Shown piece by piece: positions 1 through 12,300 of a stretch of DNA of 64,000 nt. Origin of the DNA: Rhynochetos jubatus (lineage: Eukaryota > Chordata > Aves > Eurypygiformes > Rhynochetidae). The DNA lies in the NCBI GenBank assembly GCA_027574665.1, contig CM050654.1, forward strand, positions 31,887,722 to 31,951,721, in the 5' to 3' direction. Made by a program: the position numbers and the translations under genes. The notes below the pieces were generated by a model. It ran no database searches, was not told the DNA's origin, and saw only the letters and a program-made list of their open reading frames with translations. Position 1 is the first letter of the stretch; every line of letters begins with the position of its first letter.

Positions 1-162
1 GGCTTGCCAGCTACCCCAAACCACATTAGTCACAGAGACTAATCAGAATTAACCTGCATTGAGACCACCTAATAGAAATTTTGTAGTCACCACCCTTCGA
101 TGGCTTAGAAAAGCCCAGCCACAGTTTTCAAAGAGCAGATGGGCTCACATGAGCCTACTTAC
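1..162 (-). other. MYLK intron, 5' part only (runs off the window)
   Basis: This is the intron after exon 163-366, starting with GTAAGTAGG on the minus strand. The rest of the gene lies beyond base 1. I see no further coding sequence in these bases. Confidence 0.85.
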
Positions 163-366
163 TTCTGACAGTTAACAACCAACTGGTGGAAGTCTGGCCT
201 TTGGGGTTGAAAGCTGCACAGCTATAAGATCCACTGTCCCCCAGGCAGGCTTTCTTTAGCCATAGGCAATGAATTCCGTCTTCTTCATACATTTGGATAT
301 CTTGTCCAGCTTTAATAGGTTCACCTTCTTTGAACCATTTCACGTCTGGTTTGGGTTTCCCTGAAA
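163..366 (-). CDS. MYLK: MYLK coding exon 8 (rest of Ig domain 3, residues 451-518); symmetric exon
   Basis: The acceptor ..ctgattgtctag is followed by VSGKPKPDVKWFKEGEPIKA and the exon runs to SWLLTVR plus one base, with the strong donor AGAA|GTAAGTAGG. It is 204 bases long and enters and leaves in phase 1, so it can be skipped without changing the frame. It completes Ig3, with Trp461 and the DSGSYSC motif (Tyr498, Cys500). It corresponds to the human exon that is left out in the MLCK2 isoform (69 residues there, 68 here) and that carries the Src-target tyrosines 464 and 471. Tyr477 (MYEEDG) matches human Tyr464, while the place of Tyr471 is taken by Cys484 (GIHCLWL). Chicken, as recalled, also has Cys there. 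Confidence 0.95.
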
Positions 367-3300
367 CTAGACAATCAGGTATTTGAATTTTCCTGAACAT
401 GTATTCCCCTCAGTGTAATTCTGTTATTTGCTTTAGTCTAAATTAGGTGTAATTTACACATAGATAATTACATAAACCTGAGTGAGCAAGACAAACACAA
501 ACCGTCTTCAAAATTTCTGCCCTTGAAAAATTTTTTGGCCAGTCCATTTTTTAAAATAACAAATACTTGACAACTTGAAAAACCCCAAGCACTTCCACCT
601 GAAAGTTGTTGCTCTGAGAGTCACACACAAAATGTATGTGATGAGATACTGGAGGAGAAAAAGATATTTCTCCCCATTCCGTCCTATGCTGCTAAACTCG
701 GAGCACCTAGCAGTGCCTTGCAATCCATGGTACCTGTCACTGCCTTTGTTTACTCTGGGACTGTTCAGCCTGGAGATGAGAAGGCCACGCCCTGAAGCCT
801 CAAAACAACCTGGATGCTTTGCCGTAACCGCACAGACCCAGAAGCACGCAGCACACACAGAAGGGGAACCTGACCAACCCAGGGCTCTGGGAACTTTCAT
901 TGCTTTACCTTTGCTCTTGAATTTAATTTCCTGGCCTTCGTGTGCTTCCAGGCTCTGTGGACGGCTCTCAAACTGAGGAGGAATTCCCAGAGGCTCCCTC
1001 TTCTCCTCCATCACAGCCTTCCGGGCTCCAGAGTGGTTTTCTGCTTCTCTACTCCTTGGACTGCCTTGCCCTGCCAGAGGTGGGGTTTGCTGAGCTGCCG
1101 TCAGGAGCTGCACAGCCCTTTTTCTGTCTTCGCCCTGTCTGATGAAAGCGGCCTGGAGTTCTGCCTTTTGTTCTGGTTGCAGTTTAACAGCTTGTAGTGT
1201 GATGGTGCTTGAAGTTTTCTGCAAGACCTGAGATTCCTTTGTTCCTTCTTTAGGTTCTTGAGGAGACACTGCAGTGGCTTCTTGGTGTTGTCCCTGCTTA
1301 CTGTCTTTGGCTTCTCTGGCGATGCAAAAGGTTTCTTTCTTTGCTGACAGCCTGTCTTTGGTTTCAACCATGAGTTCAGTGCTGCTAGATTTCAGCTCTT
1401 TAGCAATCCCATTGCTAGTTGCCTGTTTGAATTCTGAATTTTCAACAGTTTTAACAGTGAGTGTTGTTGGTTTTGATGGCATGCTGAAGGAAGAGGAAAA
1501 GTTTACAGATACATGACACTGTATAAAGACTAATTATTATTATCAACAATGATATAAATATGCAAGCCCTTAGCAAGGTGGACTAATTAGCCTTTAGTTT
1601 CCCTCACACAGATTAAGAACATGGAAAGGACACGAAAGAGGCAAACTGAAAAACTTCATAAAATGTGCTCAGACACTGTCTCAACTGAGATAAAAATCTA
1701 GATACAAATTCCAGATACAAATCCACTGCTGAGGGTCTAACATGTTTGTGAGTCAGGCACTAACCTTGCATACACTGCTGCAGATAGAGAGCAGTTACGC
1801 GAGACCCTGGAATGATCATGAAGTAACACTATTTCCTGCTTTAATAAATTGAGGCCATGTGCAATCATAGCTCAAAACCCCACATAAAGGGAAATGGAAA
1901 TATAAATTGTGCAGTGAATTTACTATTTCTAATTATGGTGTCTTGTAATTTAGGTGATTTCAAAAGGGTGAGCTCAGGAAACTTGACTAAAGTCTAGGAG
2001 AGGGAGAAGGGGTGTTGTCAAAAAAAATATCAATTAGCTGGACGTAGGAATATCGGTTATGGTTTTATTAGGAAGAATTTCTCAGAATTATGATGGATCT
2101 GCTGCTCAGTACTCTGGGGACACACGAGTAGCTGACTAATTGAGGACTTGAATCTAAGTTTCCTACATTGAAGCTGTCTGCCCTGACCACTAAGCTATTA
2201 CCTGTAGAGCACTGTGTCTGTCTCACACTTTTAAAGTATTATTTCACGGCAGAACTGGAACATATTTGAAATACCAGAAGTAATTTCTAGCCCCACTGTT
2301 TTGCTATGCTTTGTGCCATTGACTTATTCTCCCAGGGAGATTCAGGTTATTTATTGTAGTACTTTCTTCAGCCAGAGTTAAATGCACTAAAGAATTAATG
2401 CTTACGAGATGTGCAGTTCCACAAGATTTTTACATTTTACAAAATATCCCTTTTTTTGTGAATAAGTGGTGGAGGAGGCAAAACTACTCTGGATAACCCA
2501 GTACACAGGGAGTTCTGGCGGTAGAGCTGTGCAGTTTCATGCACACTAAACTTATTTTACAATATGTTCTTAAAAATCACACAGACCTGGAAAACAGGAT
2601 AGTGCAGAATTTTGAGATCCACTTTGCAGTGGAGATGGAGTTAGAACAACGTAAGCACACTCTCTTGAAATCCCATCCAGGGCATGTGAGGACAGATTAA
2701 ACACCCTGAAGACTGTAAAGGACCTGGTCTTCATGAAAGTGTCTTACACAGTCTGCTTAGAGCATTTCATTCCTGCATTTTCTAGTCATGAAGAAAAGCC
2801 ATTTTACACAAATATTTTTTTTTTAAATCATAGTCATTTAACTTTAAAAATCTTCATAAAGACTTAAAATATGGTGGTTTTTCCTTGTTACTTTACCCAT
2901 ACTTTCGTATGCATTTTCAGACAACAGCAAAGACTGTGGGCATACCACGTTTTGCTCAAGACAGCAAAGAACCACCAGCTCAGCACTCACAAGATGCATT
3001 CAGGTTTGACTCCAAAAAGGAAGTCTGACCAATTCATACAGAGTATAATTTCTTCTCACATCATTTTCATTGGGATTACATAACTATTTGAGCTACATGG
3101 GAACAGTGAGCATAAAGCCATCTAAATTTTGCTTTCCTGAATCAGACCAGAACACTCTACTTCATAGTGTTGCCACCAGTCCCACCAATGATTCTGTAGG
3201 AGTCTACCAGGACAGCTGAATTGGGAAGTAAGAGAGAATCTCATTCCAAGTAAACGTTTTCTAACTTCCAAATACAGACTGACCCCAAAAGATGTATCAC

Positions 3301-6300
3301 TTTGTGAGGAAGGCTCATGCAGTAAACGTCAACATTAGTGAACTGCAATTAAGTGTACTGAGGAAGCACTGTGGTAAAAACATACCATGGAGGCTGGGCA
3401 TATGAGTCCGTCTTATCTGGACCTAAAATTAAAAGGAGATAAAAACAGGTAACTCAGACATACAATACTGTACACAGTTACATAAATTTGAAATGTTTTA
3501 AGCAAAGACTATACTTCAGAACCTTCACTTTTCATATTTTCAATCTACTGAAGTCAAGATTGACTATCACCACACCTGAAATTGGATGTGGACAACAGCA
3601 AGCTGCTCAGCTGAAACACAAAGTGGTCTTGGTCCATTTTGAGACATAGCTGGGTCAACTAAGTTCTCAAGTCCCTTGAGAACTAAAGGTTCTGTGAGCC
3701 TCAAGGGCTCCGTGTCAGGGGACAGTACTAGGGAAGAGATTCCAACTGTTAAAGGCTCCTTGTTGGGGAAAGGAATTAGGGAAGAGATTCCAACTAGGAG
3801 GCAGCTCATCAAAACTTATGAGAAATCCACAGAGCTTGTAGAATAGAAAGACACTTTGTCAGTACTACACCTGAGCATGCCCACAGTTAAACTGCAGCTG
3901 ACCTCTGGCTAAAACACAAAACCAAACCAACAGTAGTAAAAGCTCCCAAAACCTAAGCCCACCTGTAAACTTCTACCAACTCATTTGCTGTGTATCAAGG
4001 ATTATCGTGCTTACCATAAACAATGCAAATGCTAATATGTTACATTTCTTCACTTTGCAACCCCACCAGGAAACCTGGGAACATGGCTGAGCTATATTGA
4101 TTTGCCAAGGTACCTCATCAGCTGCATTGATATAACAGCCTATATTGCCCCATCTCTTAGTTCATATGTGTGTAACCCTCCATGCATTCTCCCAGACCTT
4201 GGCAGTAGTTGTTTTCCTTGGGGACAGAACAAGATAATAAATAGTTGGGAGGAGAGAATTAGGACTCCAGATCATGTACCAAGCACTTCTCTCCATTTTT
4301 GCTTAGTTAAATGCAGGTTGTTGTCTCCCAGTGAGATCAAAGTTGCATTCACACTGTTGTCACCTACAAGACTAGAAACTACAGTAGACACACGTGTAAT
4401 AATGAATTTGCAAGATAATAAATTGTGCAAGTCATCAACAAACACTCCATAAAAAATTATTTCAGAGTCTTTACCTCAGGGAAAAGAATAAAACCATGTG
4501 ATGGATGATGCCCTGATTTCCTCTGTGTTTTGCAAGGAAAAATCCACATCTAAATGCTTGGACTTGCCACACCATTCAGGGTGACCAAAAGAATCTATTT
4601 ACACACACACAAAAGCTGCAGTGAGAGAGGGAAATAACCCATTGACCTCACTTCAATAAACCTGTCAATAAACACTGACAGAAATTCTTCACATAAAAAT
4701 GAAAGCTGAAGAGACTGGATAAATGCAGAAGAGGAAGCTGAATAACTGCTGGTTGCAGACAAGACAATACCATGCAACCCTGTCAATTAAAAGAGTATTT
4801 TCCCCCTCCTCTTCCACTTTCCGCTATGGGAACTTGGAGAAAAAATGTAGCTCCTGGAACAAGATTGTCTATATATGAGATGATTGCATGGATTTAAAAG
4901 AAAATGTAGTAGTTCTGAGCCACTTGATTGTCTGCTAGCATCTTGCAGCAACTCCTATGACCTGATTTAATTGATAATGAAAGAATTAGGTATTATAAAT
5001 TGTGGTTAGGTAAGTGGAATCATCCGATTAGTCAAGTACATTGGAAGAGAGTGCCCTTTTTACTGACCTGTACTAATCCAAGAAAGAATGCACGCATTAT
5101 TCAGAAATGTGGTCAGCATCTGAAGCAAACATATACCACAACTGACTTTGTGACCCCGGTTCTGCATCATGTCTCAAGGCAGATGTACCCATTACACAAC
5201 AGAACGCTCACCACTTCAGGGAGAACAAGTAAGGATCAAGTTTCATGCTTTAAAAAAAGGCTTATTGAACAAAATGTCCCTTCCTATAAAAAAAACAGTT
5301 GAATAGGCAACCTGTGGAAGCTCCTTCTACAATAGCAGATTGGAACTTACAGATAAAAAGTAGAGCTTTAAGCTTGAGGGACGTCGTTTACTGAGGGACT
5401 TGGCTCGTAGCGTTAGGTTAACAGTTGGACTTGATGATCTTAAAGATCCAACCTAAATGATTCTATGACTCTAAGTGGTAAAGGCTAGTTGTGGTTCAGA
5501 GGATCCCAAATGTAAATCCTCCTGTTATTGATATTCTTGTCACAGAGCAACAGCATTGATGTGAACCTAAAAATCTTGCATCAAAACGTTCATTGTTGGG
5601 TGCGTAGGTAACCCACTGATCTTATGACTTCAGCTGCAGTCAGCAGCTGACGATTTCATTATTTAATTGGGTCCAGTGACTTGCTTACCCACTGACTGAT
5701 GAAATTCCTCTTTAGTGTGGTTGCTGAAGGATGCATGATTTTGCGGCTAAGGCAAAGGGCACCAAACTGCAAAATGAACTGTATATGCTAATGCATATAT
5801 GGATCAGGTCAACCTGAATTATTTAATTTCATTAAGCTGTTTTCCCCTGTACAGTTTAGAGTCATGCTTCTTTACTGTACTTTCCTGGTTCCACAAACAT
5901 AGATACAATTTTGTTTCTCAAAAGGGAGCTGTTACAAATATAAATGTGCATCCCGTGTTGGTACTTAACAAATAAAAAATTAATTACTGATTATAATGAC
6001 AAATGAAAAGTTTCCACTGGCTGAAATTAAGATCTATGTTCCAAACATATGAAGGGCAAAATCACAGTAAAAATGTAAAGTTGGCTTTAAAGAAAGTTGT
6101 TACAAAGCATTTGGATAGCCTTTTTCCCATCAAACCAACACAAAGCTTTCAGCTGTAGCATGTTACAAGGTATCATTAAATGAAGACAGAGGAAAATAAT
6201 GAGAAAAAGAGAATGTTTACACTGAGAACACAACAAAGGATATTTTAAAGGAATGTCTGTGGTGCACTGTGCTCTCTCCTGTAAACTCTTTGCTGTACCT

Positions 6301-9300
6301 TGAACGGTGAGCTCTGTAGACACAGATGCCTTCCCAGCGCTGTTTACCACTGTGCATGTGTAAATCCCTGCATCAGCAAGCTGAGCATTTTGGATTTCCA
6401 AGAACTGGATGCCTGTTTTCTCAAACATGTTGAAACGCTCATTTTGCTGCAACTGAATATCACCCTGCAAATATCACAAGACACCATGAGACAGCCAGCT
6501 ATTGGTAAGAGAAGGGGAACAAGAATTTTTTTTGGTAAAACATCAGGTCAAAATGCCTTTCTCCGATCTTTTCGCCAAATTCCTTTTATGAATAATACTC
6601 AACTGGCATAAACAAACAACTGTGTCCAAAAGTTCTGTAATTCATACCTGCAGGGGCTGTTTTTTCCTGCATTTTGCCACCCACTCACCTCAGTTTGGTT
6701 TTGGCTTTTCATTATTTACTATATCCATATTCCTAGAAAAATTTCTTTTCACTGTATGTGGGCTCAAACAGCTTTCTGTTCATGTTTGTTCCAGGAAGTC
6801 AAACATCACACTTTTAAGCAAAAACTTCCAGCTTGGAGAGTAGTTCCTTATCTCTCAATAGCTCCTTTATGCTCTATCATTTCAGGAACTGGATTTTTTT
6901 TTTTTTTTTTTTTTTTTTGAGAGGCACTGCTGCAACACAGTTCTACTGCAGTGCTATATTGGAGTTAAATCAAACGGTATGGCTTTGAGGCAGGAAGAAA
7001 TGCATGCAGTTCTATGCTCTGTTTGCATAAATTAGATGATGAGAACAACAATTTTTGCCTTAAATTCTATGCAATAGTTGACAACACCTCATCTGTGAGC
7101 AAACCTGTGCTTCTGTTTCAGTACCAGACATTAAGCAGGAGTCCCTTGCTATCAGGCACTACAGCTTTTCCTGTCCTAAATACAGGAAGGGAAAGCGTAC
7201 AAATTTAAGATTTGTAAGGCTTTGGTCAGTAAACATTTGGGAAACACTACAGTGTTTTCAGACACTGTCATGCCTGAAGTCTCTCTCAGCATCCTGCTGT
7301 CTGGTGGTACAGTAGAAGCCTTAGTTCTGTGCAACTCGGCAAGTAAGAAAAGTGGAAAGAATAAGCAGAGTAGGACATTTACACAAGAGCGTATTTATTG
7401 GTTCTGAGAAGTGCCGTTCTAATTGTTTATAAAGCTTCCAGGCTGTGTGGAAGGGGGATGTGTGTTGGCTTTGCAGTAGGCAAGCGTGGTCCAGCAGCCA
7501 TGTAAGTCCTTTTCCATGATGCTGAGGCAGAGCTGATACACCTGCCATGCAGCAGGACCCTGCAGTGCCAAACTGACATGACCAGAAGCATCTTGAGCCT
7601 GAGCTTGTTCGCAGCTAGCCAAAGCTCGTGCATGATTACCTGCTAGGCCACGACTTACACACAGGAATGCAAAACCATGCTTCACAACAACAACCTGCCA
7701 ATAAAACTCTTAAAAAGAGCAACAATATATTTCCACTTTACAGAGCATATGAATTATTGAAAGACAGCTTCAGGGTGCTCAAAATAGATGTTAAAATAAT
7801 ATTATGAAAGCCTAAAGAAAACCAGTTTAACTAAAAGCGATGGACTGAGGGTAAGTTGAAGAGTGTGGATTGGGTGTCTGCAGGGTGTTCAAAACTCTGA
7901 ACAAGACACCCCTGGTATTTTACAAAAAGATACATGCAGACCTGCAAATACTGAAATACGCTTTTAAGGACATAAACATGAACAGAACTCATGCAGCTGC
8001 TAATAACAAGAACTTTGCATACTTTATTCATTTTGAAAGACAATGAATGCCAGATTATAGAATAGCTCATTATAGAAGCTGACAATCAATAGCAAATATA
8101 TAACAGAAACCCTAACAAACTGCACAAACATGTATGAAGAAGTACCACAGCGTAGATCCAGGTTGCTGGACTGCTAAACCCTATTTGCTGTTTACCACAA
8201 AGCCCTGACCAAAGAGAACTGACTGACAAATGCTGTTTTGCACTGAGTTGCATGGCTGGGAAGCCTGAGTCTGGCCAGACAGGAAGCAGGCTGCTGTGGA
8301 GCAGCTGCAATGCAGACTGCCTGGAGAGCCAGCGGGCCCAAAAGCGCTGACAGAGGCTGGAGGGAGAAGCAGACTCTAGATGGAGCTGCCAACTGAAGCT
8401 GTCTTAGTGAGTGCTTCCACAACGCGAGGCTGCTTGTTTTCCAAGATGCACCCTGGCATTCCATTACAGACTAGGGTAAGTCAGGAATAAAGCAGACAAT
8501 GACTTGGAAGCATTTCCCTGCTCAGTGAGCAGCTTTCTCGATTTTTTTTTTGGGGGGTGGGGGGGTGGCGCCTGGTGGTGGTGGTGGGGTCTTTCTTACT
8601 CCCGCTTCCCCACCAAAAACCTCTGAAGGGGAGCAGGATGCCAACACAGCAGTTACATATTTGCTCTTCCAAATTAAAGAACGTAACTGTAATTCTCTAA
8701 TTACTAATAGTTTCAGTGAAAATGGCCTAATGAGTGTACTATTTAATTATCACCTGAAAGCTCACTCCTTACTAACAAAAAATGGCTGGAGATCTTGTGT
8801 ATGCCCAAGGGGAGCACTATGACTTAGATCTTTGAAGCTTTTTTGGTAATGAATTTTAAGTCCTGCTCATTTATAAAGGTTTTTTGTAAATGACAGATGC
8901 TCACAATTCCCAATTCTCAAGCTGACAACTCAGGTCTCCTTTATTGTATGTCAGACACTTTTCTGCTACCACTGTTACAGCAGAGGTCAGACTGCAACAG
9001 GTGAACTGTAGTTCATTTGCCTTGGACTTTTTTTCAATTTGCAACCAACAACTGTGCATTCCCAAACCCAAACATGTCTGTCAGTTCCTAAAAGCGCATT
9101 TTCTTTCCAATTCCATTTCATTTCTTTGCAAACATCTTCTTTATTCTAATGTACAGGTAAAACCCAAGTGAGTGATACAGAAATGGCAGTTTAAAACTGA
9201 GACACTGACACAAAACTTGGGGAATACAGCTGTAATTTTCACAGCTGCCAGAGACTCCACCGTAACCACAGTCAAACCATCAAATCCCTGGAGACCTTCT

Positions 9301-12300
9301 CTATAAAACAGAGATGATGAAAAGATTCACATTTCTCATCCTTTGTCTATTTCTCTTACCTGGTTAGTAAGGTCTTTGGGCAATATGTCCCATTCTCGCT
9401 GTGTTTATAATGGAACCTGGATCTTGTTTGGCTCTTTCAAATGATTTTTTTATAACAGTATTTTCAACAATGAGACAGATAAGGCAGAAGTTTGTACTGA
9501 TAAGTGACACTATTATCTTTTGTGAGTTTATTCAGCATGAAAATGACAAAGAATATGACTCTCCTTATATTTAAATTCTCACCATGATAATTTGCAGTGC
9601 CAAATGTATTTCAACCTTTCAAGTCACAAATAAATCAAAAGAGAAAGAAAACATTAATTTCTTGGGAAATCATACCTTAAACCAAGTTACTTGAGGCTGA
9701 GGTCGGCCTGTTATTTTACATGAGAATTTGCCTGTCTGGCCTTCACGCACCACAACCCTGTTGGGTTTTGTAGCAAACTTGGGTGGACTCTCTCCCCAGA
9801 TGCTTGGCCTATGCTCCACAGGCGGGACAGTAAGTCTTCCCCTGGAAAGGCAATTGAGATTCTGGTTTTACAGAGGAACTGGTAGCTGTTGTGGTTAGAG
9901 GACACTTCAGGAAGCATTTTAGTGGTCTGCCAACAAAGACATATAATTGGTGGTAAACAAGATTGTAGTTACACAATATGTTTTTGGCCAATGGAAGAAA
10001 TGGAAATGCTGGTGATGACTGCTCTTGACTCCTCATGCAACGGAGCAGTATGATGCTACACACCCTCAGCCAGCATACTCACATCACAGATCCTGGGGAA
10101 AATTTCTGTTGCTTATGAGCAGAGCTGGGCAAACCAAATGACAGGGAACACTGCATGCATTCAGATTTTCCCGTTTTCTGTTTTTTAACAGACTATTTGT
10201 GAATACTTGTTCACAGTTCTTTATCATGTCATTTGTTTTGACTCTGAGTGCAATGACAGTAATTTCCAATCTATGAATCAGCAACTTGTTTTTGCAACAT
10301 TTCTGACATGTCCTGGTAAAGATTTTTGGTTTGGGGAAGGCTTCTATTTGGAATCTCATTCACTACGGTGTTTACACAGCAAACATGGAAAGGGCACAAA
10401 ACGAAAGTACACCCCTCCTGGGTGAATGTCTGTTAAGCGTAAATGCCCAGCTCTACTGACATGGATGGCACAGCTGGGAAACGACACGTGGAATGAAACT
10501 AGTATGACATCAGTGACTTCAATCCAAAACCCACAGTTGCACAGCCATAAAACATGAAACATATCCAGCAGTATCATATCAAGAAGGAAAAACAAAGGTG
10601 TAACTTCAGGTCTATTAATGTCAAAGGGAACACTCACACTCTGCTCTGAAGCATAGTACAACAAAGACACACATTAGCAATGGCAGATGGTGATTTCTTT
10701 TTTTCTTTAACCTTTTATTTCAAGTAAACTGAACCATTTTCAAGGCCGCCTTTTCCAGATGGCCTTTTACCACATGCAAGTAAGATGTGTCAGTACCTCA
10801 CCATTTCTACCAGATGTCAGATACTAACAGAGAGCACATCGCCTTAGTCCAAGGTGCTGCCAAGACATGATGGTTGCCATATCGGCAGCTCGAGGTTTCT
10901 AAGTAAGAGATGATACCATAATGAAAGGATTTGCATGGACAAGAGGACCAGCAAAAAGTCTTGGGAGAGAAGGGTGACAGTAATATGCTAAAATGGAACA
11001 CACTTCATCATATAAATAAATATCTGATAGCTTTTAATGTCATCTTCCTCATGCAACCACTCAAGAAGAACACAAATGTGTATTAAAGAAGTTGCTTAGT
11101 GATCATCTTTAGGTGATATTTCTGTATTTATATATCTGTACACATATAGTAACTCATTAAACCAAATCAAGTACTAGCTAGCCTGCAGCTGTATGACTGT
11201 TTCCTACAGACAAACTGAAATGTTTTTTTTTCTTTTCCCTTTTTCCTGTTTATAGAAGGCATAAACTTTCCATACCACAAAATTATTAATACTGAATAGG
11301 AGCAAAACACATGAGAATTAAAAATTAAGACAATCACTCTAACTCCATGCAATGCAATGGATTAGGATAGCACTTTGGAAAGTCTGAATGTACAACAAAA
11401 TCTACCAGCAACATTGACTGTCCTTTCTTGCTTTGCTTATTTAGCATGTCTGCATTTCTGTAGCACATTTGCAATACAGATATCATCATGTCATTCACTT
11501 AATTGTAAATGCTGACTGACTGAAGTGCAGAAAGAACACGACAACAAGGCTCTTCTGTGTGCCAGTGTGGATCACCCCATCAACCCATTCTTGCTAACAG
11601 TTATTCCGAAACAGAACAATTTTTTCTTCTGGACTATGGTTTACCCACTGTGTTACTTGGAAATAATTAAATTATACGTGAGACAATGCTTATTTCAGTT
11701 GATTTCTTTTCTTACTGATGACTCTTAAAGCAGTACTTGTTTTTCTACCAAAACATATTCAGGTGTCTGTAAAGCAATATCAAACCTAGTGGACTTCTTA
11801 CCCAGGGGTTTTGGCACTGGATGGCAGGCTGTATTTCTTCAAGGAGTTTCCTGTAAGCGTAGGACAAAGACAGGAAGTCAGAAGTTTTGTCAAGACCATT
11901 GGGAATTACAGATACTAAAAACTATGTAAAATATGCATTCCTCCAGGTTTGAAAAATAAAGGAGGAATGCAACACCTGCAGTATTATGTCATCTGTAGCC
12001 CAAAGTTACGCTCCCCAGTTTCAAAACCAAGTTTTAGCAGAGTTACCATCTAACCCCTGGCCTCAGCAGTAACAACACTGCAGATTATTCCTGCAAAACT
12101 ATTTTTAAACAAGTGAATGAAGCACTGTGTTTAATTTCTACAGTGCAGCACTAATTTAATTTTAAGATAGCAAAATGGTTTTTGGACTCCGAAAGAGGTT
12201 TTACTTCACTTGGTTTGGTTTTCAGCCCTGCGCTAGCCCAGACTACCTTTTCTGTCAAATGATTCTTTTTGAAGCACAATAGTTCATCATGCTTGCTCGC

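Larger units (their letters stand above)
3423..6298 (-). other. MYLK intron, 2.9 kb
   Basis: Donor GTACAGC, acceptor cttttaattttag. It holds a hairpin and a 48-base tandem duplication near 3.66-3.80 kb and a CR1 3' end near 5.4 kb. The rest is AT-rich with nothing recognised, including an open frame at 4102-4452 (plus) with no family resemblance. Confidence 0.8.
6465..9675 (-). other. MYLK intron, 3.2 kb
   Basis: Donor GTATGATTTCC, acceptor gtgatatttgcag. It holds a T25 run at 6894-6918 and a G-rich tract at 8552-8589. No recognisable genes or transposons otherwise. Short open frames on both strands show no family resemblance. Confidence 0.8.

Noticed and set aside
508..908. Extension of the MYLK frame past residue 450
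   Set aside because: The frame stays open, but family similarity stops exactly at AAAG|GTAAAGC and resumes at exon 163-366, so this is intron read-through.
575..976. Plus-strand 133-codon open frame opposite the linker exon and intron
   Set aside because: Antisense to the intron and the end of a real exon, with no recognisable domain or splice context.
3567..3812. Minus-strand open frame as an extra MYLK exon
   Set aside because: A cassette exon here must enter and leave in phase 1. The open frame reaches the only donor candidate (CAG|GTGTGG, last base 3576) in phase 0, and the phase-1 frame hits a TGA within about 12 codons upstream of that donor. No MYLK resemblance.
4102..4452. Plus-strand 116-codon open frame
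   Set aside because: Composition and sequence look random, no family resemblance, inside a MYLK intron.
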